A DNA stretch of 64,000 bases, taken from the NCBI GenBank assembly GCA_963829835.1, contig CAWHKC010000004.1, positions 682,001-746,000 of the forward strand. Direction: 5' to 3'. The notes beneath the pieces are model-generated. The model was not told the DNA's origin. It ran no database searches and saw nothing but the letters and a program-made list of their open reading frames with translations. This document shows positions 26,619-35,507 of the stretch, in pieces. The translations under genes were made by a program, and so were the position numbers. This DNA is from Berkiella sp963829835. GTDB taxonomy: Bacteria; Pseudomonadota; Gammaproteobacteria; Berkiellales; Berkiellaceae. Numbering within the stretch: position 1 is the first letter of the stretch; each line of letters starts with the position of its first letter.

Positions 26619-27704
26619 ATGAAATCATTTACCGATCAAAACGTCAGCGATTTACAAAAACAAAGTCTTTTTTCTACATTTACACAGCTACGTTTTGGGG
26701 AAATACATCTTAAGCATGATGAATCATCAGGTATGATGGCCATTATTGCCATACATAGCACTCGCTTAGGCCCTGCCTTAGGAGGATGCCGATTTAGGGC
26801 CTATCCAACCGTTGATCTCGCTATTATCGATGCCATGCGATTAGCGCAAGGAATGAGCTATAAAGCAGCCATAAGTAATTTGCCATTAGGAGGGGGAAAA
26901 TCTGTCATCATTCATGCTCCCCAGACGCCTGATAGAACGCAATTATTTAGAAGTTTTGGCAAATTTGTTCATGAGTTGGGCGGGCGTTATATTGCCGCTG
27001 AAGATAGTGGCACCTCTGTAGAAGATATGGATGTCATCAGAACAGTCACCCCTTATGTCACAGGGAATAGTAGCCAACTATTTATCAGTAAAGATCCTTC
27101 TCCACTAACTGCTGTTGGTGTCAGACGTGGTATTGAAGCAGCTGTGAAATATCAATTTCAGCTAAATTCATTAAAAGGCCTTCATGTTGCTATTCAAGGT
27201 GTTGGCCATGTTGGATATCACCTAGCAAAGGAACTCCAACAACTGGGGGTTAAGTTAACAGTTTGTGATATTAAACCTGAAACCACCGCACGCTGCGCTG
27301 ATGAATTTCATGCGGCATCCGTATCACCAGAAAATATTCACAAAGTGGATTGTGATATTTATGCTCCTTGTGCTTTAAGTAACGCTGTTACTTTCCAAAA
27401 TATTGACGAGATCAAAGCCAAAATTATCGCAGGATCTGCTAACAATCAACTTGAGGCGCCTCTACTTGCAGAACACTTAAAAGATAAAGGTATCCTCTAT
27501 GCGCCAGATTATGTGATTAATGCTGGCGGCCTTATACATGTGGGTGCGCAATATGCCAATCAATCAGAACAAACGGCTAGAGAAAATATTGAAAATATCT
27601 ACAATACCTTATTGATGATTTTTGAACGTGCCGCTAAAGAAAACTTATCTACTTTAGCAATTGCTAATCGCTTGGCGGAGCAACGTTTGTACTATACAGT
27701 ATAA
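26619..27704 (+). CDS. Leucine dehydrogenase (Glu/Leu/Phe/Val dehydrogenase family)
   Basis: 361 residues. NAD-dependent oxidative deamination of branched-chain amino acids. Substrate domain GPALGGCRF, MSYKAAISNLPLGGGKSVI with the catalytic lysine, and AAEDSGT. Nucleotide domain IQGVGHVGYHLAKEL. ILYAPDYVINAGGLIHV is typical of leucine and valine dehydrogenases. The ATG at 26619 (GTAGAG before it) is preferred; an ATG at 26592 adds nine residues without a ribosome site. A short ACTC-T5-GAGT hairpin with six T follows the stop. Confidence 0.9.
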   Translation: MKSFTDQNVSDLQKQSLFSTFTQLRFGEIHLKHDESSGMMAIIAIHSTRLGPALGGCRFRAYPTVDLAIIDAMRLAQGMSYKAAISNLPLGGGKSVIIHAPQTPDRTQLFRSFGKFVHELGGRYIAAEDSGTSVEDMDVIRTVTPYVTGNSSQLFISKDPSPLTAVGVRRGIEAAVKYQFQLNSLKGLHVAIQGVGHVGYHLAKELQQLGVKLTVCDIKPETTARCADEFHAASVSPENIHKVDCDIYAPCALSNAVTFQNIDEIKAKIIAGSANNQLEAPLLAEHLKDKGILYAPDYVINAGGLIHVGAQYANQSEQTARENIENIYNTLLMIFERAAKENLSTLAIANRLAEQRLYYTV

Positions 27705-27724
27705 AGACTCTTTTTGAGTTTTTT
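27703..27724 (+). terminator. Weak intrinsic terminator after leucine dehydrogenase
   Basis: ACTC-TTTTT-GAGT followed by a T-run. The stem is short, so readthrough into the next gene is possible. Confidence 0.4.
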
Positions 27725-27739
27725 CGCCTTTACTACTTT

Positions 27740-29761
27740 GTGAAATTAAGCTATTCTACGTTCCCATTTACTACTATGTTTCCAAGTATTATTATGACAC
27801 TTACACCCGAGTTCAAAAAACATCTCCTTCATTTTTCCGCCTTTCAAGCAAAACAACCCTCAACAAGGTTGGATACTTTATCTCCTCTTGAGCGCATGAC
27901 GATAGTACAAAAAGAGTGGTTAGAAGGTGATGGTCTTAATGTCATACCTAGCTTAAAAACGCATCTGCAAAAAAGTATCGATGCAAGCACTGGATCAAGC
28001 GCTTTTGTACCACCAGATGGATTGGAAAAAGATATTAAAAATGTGAGATCGGAACAGCTGCCTGAATACAATAACCATTTGCCGCAAAAAGATTTAGTAC
28101 TATTAGCACAAAATTATTTTCAAGAAATTGAGATTCTCCCCTCATCAGTTTCACTGCAACAAGATGTTTATGGTGAAGCAAAGCCAAACGATTATTTCTG
28201 TGTTATCGGTCATGGCACCACCCATCTTTTTACTAGTGCACTCAAATCACTTATTAAAACCAAGGGTGATGTGATCATTATCACTGAACCCACTTATGGG
28301 CTATTTCTGAAACCTATTCTCAATGAGAATGGGGCTATTGAAGCATTACCCCTTAATGCAGAAAACAAATATAAGCCTGATGCAAAAGAATTGGTTCAGT
28401 TAATTCAAACGACCAATGCAAAGCTGTTGGAAAAATATTTTAAACAAACCAATATGGCGCTTATACTCCTCAATGGCTATTTTGCAGAAAATCCCATAAC
28501 ACCTGCTGAGAAAAAAGTATTATTGAAGTGTTTTAATCAAATCAATGCACTGAACAAAGCAAAAGAACCTCTTACTTTTGAATCGCTTGATAAGGCGGTC
28601 GCTGACTTTAATCAAGCATTATTAGCCTATCTGAATAAGAAGCATGCCCCAGAGGAGGCTACCTATTGGCATGATAAACTAAAACTGCCACTATGCCCAA
28701 GAGTGAGAGGGTATTTTCATATTAATCCTCATATGCCACTAGGAACAATATGTGACCAGGAGGATGTTAACAAATTAGCAAATGCCTTAAAGCCATTTTC
28801 AGATGTAACTGTTATAGATGACCTTACTTATTATGATTTGTTAACGCCACCCAGCAAAGTCACCCCAGGTACTTTTGCCAAAAGTGCTTTAAAGGGAACC
28901 CTCACCCTCTATAGTTTATCCAAACAATATGCCTTAGCCAATATTCGACCAGGCATAGCACTGGGTCCTCAAGCACTGATTAAACCAATATGTGAAGATC
29001 TTTTTAATAGTAACAATACCCCAAATGTTGTAACGATCGAAGCATTTTACAGTACTTTTAAGATGGGTAAGAAACAGCGTGCCGCTTATCTCAAAGAAAC
29101 CAATGACGAATATGCTTATCGACGCGATTTTACGATTGCGTTGACTTTGGGCATTAAACATATTAAAGACAAAAAACAAGTCAAAAGAATTAAAAAAGAA
29201 TTAAGTGATCTAAAAGTATCATCCGTTAAACAAGAAAAATGTTTAGAGGGTATCACGGGATTAACACTATCGGTGATACCAGATTCTGGATTTTTCTTGC
29301 TGATGGATTTTTCACATTATCAAGGTCGATATTTAGGCACTGCCCAATTAAATCAAAGCCGCGACTTTCGTAATGCTTTTTATTGTTTAGCGGATGTCAA
29401 CACTATTCCTGGTGAATTGATGCATCAATTTGATAAACCCGTTCTTCGCTTCTCATATTCAATGACACCCGCAGAAATTCTTGAAGGGATTTCTAGAATT
29501 AAAGGCGTGTTAGAACTTAGTCGAGCATTACCTCTGACGGTGGATGAAAGTAAAAAAGTTACAAATAATGGCCTACCCATCGTTACAATAAAGCGTGGCA
29601 CTGAACCCAAAAAAGTATCGCGCCTTTTTGTTCCCGCTTTTGAAACGAAAAGGATACCCGCTGTCACCACTATTAGCGTTAAGGTGCTTCCAACGACTTC
29701 TTTTCGAACAGAGAAAAAAGGAAAGAGAAAGTTGGTACCAACCAGAACATTAGATATGTAA
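27740..29761 (+). CDS. Oversized PLP-dependent aminotransferase-like protein
   Basis: Up to 673 residues, against about 400 for class I/II aminotransferases. Fold-type-I signs: GHGTTHLFTSAL cofactor loop, TEPTYGLFLKP, IDDLTYYD with the cofactor aspartate and tyrosine, SLSKQYALANIRPG with the Schiff-base lysine, and FSYSMTP with the substrate arginine region. An extra ~100 residues lie between about 225 and 330, another insert lies near 455-500, and a basic C-terminal tail is added. The annotated start is GTG with no ribosome site; ATGs at 27776 and 27794 are alternatives. Substrate unknown. Confidence 0.7.
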   Translation: MKLSYSTFPFTTMFPSIIMTLTPEFKKHLLHFSAFQAKQPSTRLDTLSPLERMTIVQKEWLEGDGLNVIPSLKTHLQKSIDASTGSSAFVPPDGLEKDIKNVRSEQLPEYNNHLPQKDLVLLAQNYFQEIEILPSSVSLQQDVYGEAKPNDYFCVIGHGTTHLFTSALKSLIKTKGDVIIITEPTYGLFLKPILNENGAIEALPLNAENKYKPDAKELVQLIQTTNAKLLEKYFKQTNMALILLNGYFAENPITPAEKKVLLKCFNQINALNKAKEPLTFESLDKAVADFNQALLAYLNKKHAPEEATYWHDKLKLPLCPRVRGYFHINPHMPLGTICDQEDVNKLANALKPFSDVTVIDDLTYYDLLTPPSKVTPGTFAKSALKGTLTLYSLSKQYALANIRPGIALGPQALIKPICEDLFNSNNTPNVVTIEAFYSTFKMGKKQRAAYLKETNDEYAYRRDFTIALTLGIKHIKDKKQVKRIKKELSDLKVSSVKQEKCLEGITGLTLSVIPDSGFFLLMDFSHYQGRYLGTAQLNQSRDFRNAFYCLADVNTIPGELMHQFDKPVLRFSYSMTPAEILEGISRIKGVLELSRALPLTVDESKKVTNNGLPIVTIKRGTEPKKVSRLFVPAFETKRIPAVTTISVKVLPTTSFRTEKKGKRKLVPTRTLDM

Positions 29762-29765
29762 CAGC

Positions 29766-30077
29766 TCAGCTTTTTTGTAGCGTTTGCACCAATTGTCGCA
29801 ATTCATGGACTTCATCTAACAAATCTAGCGCCAACGAAATGCCTGGCCAATTAATATTTAAATCTTGATGTAAGCGAATGGCTTTTTGAAAGCGTATAAT
29901 GGATTTACTGCGGAAGATCCATTTTTCTGGATTCTCACCTTCTGGTTCAACGATGCCGTATTCAACCATTTCAATAACGATTTTTTCTTCGGTACTGCCA
30001 ATTTCTGTCAGCTCGGTAAGTGTATAGGTGACAGTTTCATCTAATAATAATCCTTCATGAATAGGGGGATTAGCCAT
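29766..30077 (-). CDS. cbpM: Chaperone modulator CbpM
   Basis: 103 residues, MerR-like helical protein. In E. coli CbpM binds the J-domain of CbpA and inhibits both its co-chaperone and DNA-binding activity. The EMVEYGIVEPEG motif, WIFRSKSIIRFQKAIRLHQDL and a C-terminal helix ELRQLVQTLQ match the family. It follows cbpA by two bases. Confidence 0.92.
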   Translation of the reverse strand: MANPPIHEGLLLDETVTYTLTELTEIGSTEEKIVIEMVEYGIVEPEGENPEKWIFRSKSIIRFQKAIRLHQDLNINWPGISLALDLLDEVHELRQLVQTLQKS

Positions 30078-30079
30078 TT

Positions 30080-31042
30080 TTAGACTCCTAAACTTGTACG
30101 CGGATTAAACGGCATGGTTTTAGCCATTTCTTGATAGAACGCTTTTGCTTCATCGGTATTAGCAAGAACGTGAATTTGCAAAATCACATATTGATCGCCC
30201 GCAGGCTCACCAGGCATACCTCGCCCTTTTAAACGCATTTTTTGACCACTTTGTGAATTGGCAGGAATTTTAAGATCTACATTCCCTGCGAGCGTTGGCA
30301 CTTTAATGGTGCCACCTAATGCTGCTTCCCAAGGCGTTATAGGCAAAGTTAAATGAATATCTTTGTTGTTCAATGAAAAGAAAGGATGTGGCTCAATGTC
30401 AATTTCTATATATAAATCGCCATCGGGACCCCCTCCGATGCCAGGTGAGCCTTGGCCTTTCAACCGTATTTGACTCCCCTCTATAACGCCTTGAGGGATT
30501 TTGATATTTAACGTTTTATTGTGGGTGGTCATATGACCATCTGGGGTTTGAGTCGGCATTTGTAATTGAATGGATTGCGTGCCTCCTTTATAAGCCAAGG
30601 TCAAAGGTACGCGCATTTTGACATGGTAATCTCGACCTTTACCCCGATGTTGGCGATGTCTTGCGCCAACATGGCTTTCCTCGAAACCATTTCCCATACC
30701 GCCAAATATGGATTGAAAAAAATCACTGAACTCTGCTGCTTGCTCAGGTGAAAATTCACTTTGTTGACTATGGCCATGCTGCCTTGTTCTTGCGTTTGAA
30801 AAATCGGGAGCACCCTGCTGTTGCCAGCCTCCTGTGCGTATTTGATCATAGTGCGCACGCTTTTCTTTATCTTGTAGCACTTCCCAAGCTTCGTTTATTT
30901 CTTTAAAGCGATTTTCTGCATCAGGTAATTTACTTACATCAGGATGGTATTGGCGAGCAAGCTTTCGATAGGCTCGCTTGATTTCATCGGTTGGCGTTTC
31001 TGGTTTAACGCCAAGGAGAGCATAGTAATCTTTAAATTCCAT
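30080..31042 (-). CDS. cbpA: DnaJ-type co-chaperone CbpA
   Basis: 320 residues from the ATG at 31042. J-domain at residues 1-70 with HPD in YHPDVSK; Gly/Gln-rich linker; two C-terminal substrate domains. The zinc-finger domain of DnaJ is absent, as expected for CbpA. It stimulates DnaK and can bind curved DNA. An in-frame start at 31108 would add 22 residues before MEFKDYY that no J-protein needs. Confidence 0.95.
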   Translation of the reverse strand: MEFKDYYALLGVKPETPTDEIKRAYRKLARQYHPDVSKLPDAENRFKEINEAWEVLQDKEKRAHYDQIRTGGWQQQGAPDFSNARTRQHGHSQQSEFSPEQAAEFSDFFQSIFGGMGNGFEESHVGARHRQHRGKGRDYHVKMRVPLTLAYKGGTQSIQLQMPTQTPDGHMTTHNKTLNIKIPQGVIEGSQIRLKGQGSPGIGGGPDGDLYIEIDIEPHPFFSLNNKDIHLTLPITPWEAALGGTIKVPTLAGNVDLKIPANSQSGQKMRLKGRGMPGEPAGDQYVILQIHVLANTDEAKAFYQEMAKTMPFNPRTSLGV

Positions 31043-31166
31043 TTCTTCGTACCTTCTTCTAATATAGTTTTCTTCCTGATTGTATTTTAACTTTTTTATT
31101 ATAGCCACCCATTGCTTTCTTTTTAAATGCTGTTATACTTTTTGATAATTGTACGCATATCTATTG

Positions 31167-31790
31167 ATGAATATAATGACAAAAAAGACACCTGCAACAT
31201 CTCGTTCCTTGAAACTTATTCGCGGCGGTAAGCGCGATGGCGCTGGTCGCCCCCAAGGCACCGGAAAATATGGCGAGCCCACTAAGGCTATTCGGGTGCC
31301 TCAAAGTTTGGTTGATGGCATTCAACAATTTTTAATTCATTATGGGCAAGGCAAGGCTAATTCCCTTGCTTCTTATGTCCCCCCGATCAAATCACCGGTT
31401 GTGCGCCTCCCCCTTTTTTCTACCAAAGTGGCCGCCGGGTTTCCCTCCCCAGCGGATGATCATCTAGAAGCTCAGCTAGATCTAAATGATTATTTAATCA
31501 AAAATCCTGCTTCCACTTTCTACGTACGCGTGGAAGGTAATTCGATGTTAGGGGCTGGTATCCATCCAGATGATTTGCTGGTGGTTGATCTTTCTCTTGA
31601 ACCACGAGATGGCAATGTGGTCATTGCTATTGTGAATGGCGAATTCACCGTTAAACGTTTACACGTTGCTAAAAACAAAACGGTCTCTTTGCATCCTGAA
31701 AACGATAAATATCCTGTGATTACGATTGAAGAAAGCATGGAATTTAGAATTTGGGGTGTTGTTACCAGCGTCATTCATTCCTTCGTATAA
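31167..31790 (+). CDS. UmuD/LexA-like S24 self-cleaving protein
   Basis: 207 residues from the ATG at 31167 (31149 and 31176 are alternatives). The C-terminal peptidase domain has the Ala-Gly cleavage site AAGFPSPADD, catalytic serine in EGNSM and catalytic lysine in FTVKRL. The N-terminal ~75 residues are longer than in E. coli UmuD and contain a basic GGKRDGAGRPQGTGKYGEP AT-hook-like stretch. It resembles the UmuD homologues of Legionellales. No umuC is next to it. Role may be SOS mutagenesis or regulation. Confidence 0.85.
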   Translation: MNIMTKKTPATSRSLKLIRGGKRDGAGRPQGTGKYGEPTKAIRVPQSLVDGIQQFLIHYGQGKANSLASYVPPIKSPVVRLPLFSTKVAAGFPSPADDHLEAQLDLNDYLIKNPASTFYVRVEGNSMLGAGIHPDDLLVVDLSLEPRDGNVVIAIVNGEFTVKRLHVAKNKTVSLHPENDKYPVITIEESMEFRIWGVVTSVIHSFV

Positions 31791-31800
31791 ACGATCTTGT

Positions 31801-31985
31801 CTGGCGAGCTAAAGCGAGCAAATACCCCTCTACCGCTTTGCGGGAGAGGTCGCTTAATCTGCTTGAGCTTAAAGCGAAAGCTGATTAAGGGGGTGAGGGC
31901 CTCAAGATTTAGAAACCCTCACCCTAACCCTCTCCCAAAATCCTTCAAACCACTTCGGCAAATACTTTAATGGGAGAGGGGAAAG
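31801..31985. repeat. Multi-hairpin intergenic repeat
   Basis: At least four complementary pairs follow each other: CCTCTaCCGC/GCGGgAGAGG (from 31827), CTTAATC/GATTAAG, GGTGAGGG/CCCTCACC and CCCTCTCCC/GGGAGAGGG. The CCCTCACCCTAACCCTCTCCC-type text occurs in repeats of many proteobacteria. It fills the gap between two convergent genes and may end both transcripts. Confidence 0.6.
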
Positions 31986-32010
31986 AAAGACTTCAGCAAA
32001 CCCGACTATT

Positions 32011-32874
32011 TTAGTCCAGCATCATACATTCTAGTCGATCGATTCGTTCGCCAATTGAAGGATGAGAAGCAAACAACAGCTTCCATCTCTTGGTGCGTAA
32101 GGGATTGATGATAAATAAATGGGAAGTGGAAGGATTGTCTTCACTATCTTTGAAATTATGATAGTCTCTGGCGTTTTCGAGTTTACGCAAAGCATTGGCT
32201 AAAAACTTGGGATCTTCACACAGCGCTGCGCCTTTTTCATCGGCAGCGAATTCACGGGATTGAGATATTGCCATTTGGATGATAATAGCAAGCAGTGGGG
32301 CAGTCATTGACATTAAAATAACTGCCAATTTATTATTCCCACCCTTTTTTCGAGAGCCCATTCCAAAAATAAATAATGATTGAGCCATATTAGCCAACAT
32401 GGTTATTGCCCCACCAACACTAGCTGCAATAGAGCATAGTAACGTATCACGATGCTGAATATGTGCAATTTCATGGGCAATCACACCAGCAAGTTCATCT
32501 TTATTTAATAATTCTAATAATCCTTTGGTTACGGCTATCGCACCATGATTGGGGCTTCGCCCAGTCGCAAAAGCATTTGGCATGGTTTCATCAATCAGAA
32601 AAATTCGAGGTCTTGGGATTTTTGCTCTTTCAGAAAGATAGGCCACGGTGGCATAAAGCATCGGTTTATCATCTGAAGTGATTTCTTTTGCACGGTACAA
32701 AGCAAGTACTAGCTTATCGGAAAACCAATAAGCACTTAAATTTAAAATGACGCCAACACCTAAAGCAATAATGACACCTTGCTGACCAGCCAAAGAATGC
32801 CCCGCAATAAGTAATAATGCGGTCAAAGCGCCAAGGAGCAAAAATGATTTTGCATTATTTTGTGACATTTCCAT
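32011..32874 (-). CDS. htpX: Membrane metalloprotease HtpX
   Basis: 287 residues from the ATG at 32874, close to E. coli HtpX (293). Zinc site VIAHEIAHIQH; third ligand in SREFAADEKGA. Four hydrophobic segments. It degrades misfolded inner-membrane proteins. An in-frame TTG at 32934 would add 20 polar residues; homologues begin near MEMSQNN, so I chose the shorter form. Confidence 0.93.
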   Translation of the reverse strand: MEMSQNNAKSFLLLGALTALLLIAGHSLAGQQGVIIALGVGVILNLSAYWFSDKLVLALYRAKEITSDDKPMLYATVAYLSERAKIPRPRIFLIDETMPNAFATGRSPNHGAIAVTKGLLELLNKDELAGVIAHEIAHIQHRDTLLCSIAASVGGAITMLANMAQSLFIFGMGSRKKGGNNKLAVILMSMTAPLLAIIIQMAISQSREFAADEKGAALCEDPKFLANALRKLENARDYHNFKDSEDNPSTSHLFIINPLRTKRWKLLFASHPSIGERIDRLECMMLD

Positions 32875-32967
32875 AAATTGGTCCAAGTATGATGTGTGCG
32901 CCTCATCATATGAGGTATTACTGGTATTTTTCAAGCGATTGGGGTCAGGTAGCGACCATAGGGCAGA

Positions 32968-33234
32968 TTATTCTACTATCTGGCAGTTATATAGTGGAGC
33001 ACTCAATAAATTTTCGGCTTTGATACTGCCAATATGGACTTTTTTCATCTTTTTAAAGTCAGTGTTAGGGGGAAATGCACATATCATTTTTTCACTGTGC
33101 CCATTTGAAATAACATCCATATGGACTTCATCTTCTGAGAAATATTTATAGCCTTTCACTTCATAAACGTTTTTATCAGCGCAGCTGCTTAACAATAAGA
33201 GCGCGCTGATAAAAACAAATGATTTGCGAATCAT
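32968..33234 (-). CDS. Small lipoprotein of unknown function
   Basis: 88 residues. Signal peptide with lipobox LLSSC (Cys18). The short mature part has Cys52 and Cys84. It ends in QIVE. It lies two bases after the deacetylase stop, in the same direction, so probably the second gene of that unit. Family not recognised. Confidence 0.72.
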   Translation of the reverse strand: MIRKSFVFISALLLLSSCADKNVYEVKGYKYFSEDEVHMDVISNGHSEKMICAFPPNTDFKKMKKVHIGSIKAENLLSAPLYNCQIVE

Positions 33235-33236
33235 CG

Positions 33237-33914
33237 TTAATTTTGCAACTTTAACAATTCAGAAACGGTCACAAAGCGATATCCTTGCTTTTGCAAATCC
33301 GTGATCAGCATATCTGTGGCTTTGACTGTGTTTTCACGACGATTGCCACCATCATGTAATGTAATGATCAAGCCTGGTTTCATTTCTTTCATCACATTAT
33401 TATAAATTTGTTGTGCTGAAATTTTTGTCCAGTCTTGTGGTAAAAACGTAAATACTACCATTCTCTTATCTAGCTGCTGCAAAGCAGTTTTAAGATTTGG
33501 TGAAGTGATACCATAGGGAGGTCTAAAAGTAATTTCGCCTTTATAGCCCAAATTCCTCAACACTGTATCAACCGATTGCATATCCTGCTTCATCGCTTCA
33601 ACCGTTCGATTCTTCATCTTGGTATGAGCCCATGTATGATTACCTAAATCATGTCCATCACTCATGATTTTTTTAATCAAATCAGGGTTCGCTTTTGCAT
33701 TACCCCCAAGCACAAAGAAGGTTGCTTTGACATTATGCTTATCCAAAACACCTAAAATTTGCTCAGTATAAGGTTTTTCTGGACCATCATCGAATGTTAA
33801 GGCAACGACTTTTTCAGATGTTTTGACTTGACGAATAGGTTCACCCGTTGCTGCTGCCATGGCAGCACTTGTGAACAAAAACATGAAACTCAATGTGGCA
33901 ATTTTTTTCATCAT
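33237..33914 (-). CDS. Secreted polysaccharide deacetylase (NodB homology)
   Basis: 225 residues from the ATG at 33914 with AAGGGTG before it; the open frame extends 54 codons upstream into the divergent gene but homology starts here. Signal peptide 1-21. NodB motifs: TFDDGP with catalytic and metal Asp, HTWAH metal histidines, RPPYG and LHDGG. It deacetylates an N-acetylated glycan, perhaps peptidoglycan or chitin-like polymers. Divergent from the ATPase gene, whose 5' end lies upstream of this start. Confidence 0.92.
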   Translation of the reverse strand: MMKKIATLSFMFLFTSAAMAAATGEPIRQVKTSEKVVALTFDDGPEKPYTEQILGVLDKHNVKATFFVLGGNAKANPDLIKKIMSDGHDLGNHTWAHTKMKNRTVEAMKQDMQSVDTVLRNLGYKGEITFRPPYGITSPNLKTALQQLDKRMVVFTFLPQDWTKISAQQIYNNVMKEMKPGLIITLHDGGNRRENTVKATDMLITDLQKQGYRFVTVSELLKLQN

Positions 33915-34043
33915 GACTCGCACCCTTGCTGAAAGTGAACACTCTTTAGTATTGTTATCGCTAATTTGAGATTTCTCTTTAATTTCCAACAAAAGCAGCA
34001 ATAGGTGTAAACACAAGCATGACATATTTGGCAGCCATCTAAC

Positions 34044-34895
34044 ATGAGAAAAACCACCATACTGGACGTCAGACAATGGTTAAGCGGTCTCGTTGGCGCA
34101 AACGAAGGCAGGTTAACTTGCCCCCCCTTTCTCAAACCCTATCATTTGGTCACATTGGCATTGATGCTCAAACAAAATAATGCTCAATGGATAGAACTAT
34201 CTGAAGAGATAGAAAGCTATGCCTTACGCATGGGTTTATGGGCCGCAATTGGTATCACACCCCCCTATGAAATGACAGAAAATCCAACTAAAGATCAATT
34301 TCTTCCCATGGCCCCGCTTGAAGATCCCAACAGCATTATGCATGTTGCCAAAAATCTTATACGACTGGTTTACCAACAAAATTTAGGCTTAGATTCATTT
34401 GAAAGTGTAGAGATTATGTTAATGGAGTTGATTGAGAATACCTATAAGCATGCGCGTGTACAAAATAAATTGCACGGACTTGTCTGCGCCCAATCTTGGC
34501 CTAAAGGGAATCTTGCACAAATTGTGTTTGCAGATTCTGGGATCGGGATCAAAAATTCATTACTGGAAAATCCTCAATTAAAGGACAAACTTCATCTTGC
34601 TAATCCTTGTCAATTAGCCTGCGAGCTTGGGATAACCAGTAAACCCGATGCACATTCAGGATATGGATTAGCGCTTACCAAAGGGTTGATGAAGCAAAGT
34701 AATGGCCAAATGATTGTGCTTTCACAGCATGAGGGTGTTAGCATTACCCAAAACAAAGAGATTACTTTTCAAGTACCCCCGTGGGACGGTACGCTAATTA
34801 TTCTAGAATGGCCTATCAATCAACAACTTGATGTCGGCTCTGTTTATGCAAGCTGGCCAATGCCAGAAGGTTTTGAAATCAATGACTTCGATTAA
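34044..34895 (+). CDS. GHKL (HATPase)-domain protein
   Basis: 283 residues. N-terminal ~95 residues of unknown fold, then a GHKL ATPase domain: N-box MLMELIENTYKHA (about 130), G1 FADSGIGI, and G2 HSGYGLALTKGL. No histidine-kinase phosphoacceptor domain and no membrane segment. It overlaps the following STAS-like gene by 14 bases. Such pairs recall anti-sigma kinase/antagonist switches or small regulatory ATPase modules. Target unknown. Confidence 0.78.
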   Translation: MRKTTILDVRQWLSGLVGANEGRLTCPPFLKPYHLVTLALMLKQNNAQWIELSEEIESYALRMGLWAAIGITPPYEMTENPTKDQFLPMAPLEDPNSIMHVAKNLIRLVYQQNLGLDSFESVEIMLMELIENTYKHARVQNKLHGLVCAQSWPKGNLAQIVFADSGIGIKNSLLENPQLKDKLHLANPCQLACELGITSKPDAHSGYGLALTKGLMKQSNGQMIVLSQHEGVSITQNKEITFQVPPWDGTLIILEWPINQQLDVGSVYASWPMPEGFEINDFD

Positions 34896-35178
34896 ACTGG
34901 TTCTGAAGGAACAATTAACGAATACCGCTTCTCGCGATAATGGCGCACTGCTTCGATCGCTTATCCTGACACATCTGAAAAACCATTCACCGCTTGAAAT
35001 AGATTTTGCCGATGTAACACTCACCCCTTCCTTTGCCGATGAAGCATTTGGTTTACTGTGTCATGAAATAACACCGCAAGCATTGTTTGAACAAGTGAAA
35101 TTTACCAATTTGTCGGCAACCCATAAGGCATTGTTGATACGGGTGATGGGGAATCGGTCTCAAAATCCTCTGCGCTAA
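34882..35178 (+). CDS. DUF4325 (STAS-like) domain protein
   Basis: 98 residues from the internal ATG at 34882; the open frame itself begins earlier at 34828 inside the ATPase gene. The segment LEIDFADVTLTPSFADEAFGLL is the hallmark of DUF4325, a STAS-like domain often found with GHKL ATPases. Translation is probably coupled to the ATPase by the 14-base overlap. Confidence 0.8.
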   Translation: MTSIKLVLKEQLTNTASRDNGALLRSLILTHLKNHSPLEIDFADVTLTPSFADEAFGLLCHEITPQALFEQVKFTNLSATHKALLIRVMGNRSQNPLR

Positions 35179-35507
35179 CGCGCGGTCTCCTTTGATTCTA
35201 AAAAGGAGAGCGGTATCAAAGGGGGCCGTCGTCTTCGACGGGGGATTTCAGAAAAGCGTGTACACGTGCGCATTAAAAAAATAGTCTAAAATGCTGGTGT
35301 TTTTTATTTTTGCTTAGATTATGATATGCCACATCAAGTAACGACGATATTTAAGTAAAATCATCGATATGATGGAGAAAAGGGTTACTTGACCTCTTCA
35401 GACGGAATTCGTTCTTTCACCAATATAACCATCTCAAATTAAACGCTAATGCATGAGCATTTAATGTGAGCTAGTTAAATAAAAAGTATACCCAAAAGGG
35501 GAAAATC
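35179..35507. other. Intergenic region with several dyads
   Basis: No gene seen. Hairpins CTCCTTT/AAAAGGAG (35187-35208) and CCGTCG-TCTT-CGACGG (35226-35241) come first and look like a repeat or terminator pair. CAAGTAAC and GTTACTTG lie about 40 bases apart near 35336-35394. A near-palindrome AAACGCTAATGCATGAGCATTT (about 35439) could be an operator for the gene at 35508. Confidence 0.45.

Noticed and set aside
32894..33151. Plus-strand frame across the htpX 5' region and lipoprotein gene
   Set aside because: Runs antisense to two supported genes, with no ribosome site or domain.
33915..34076. 54-codon N-terminal extension of the polysaccharide deacetylase
   Set aside because: It would hide the signal peptide inside the protein and overlap the divergent ATPase gene; the ATG at 33914 has a good ribosome site.
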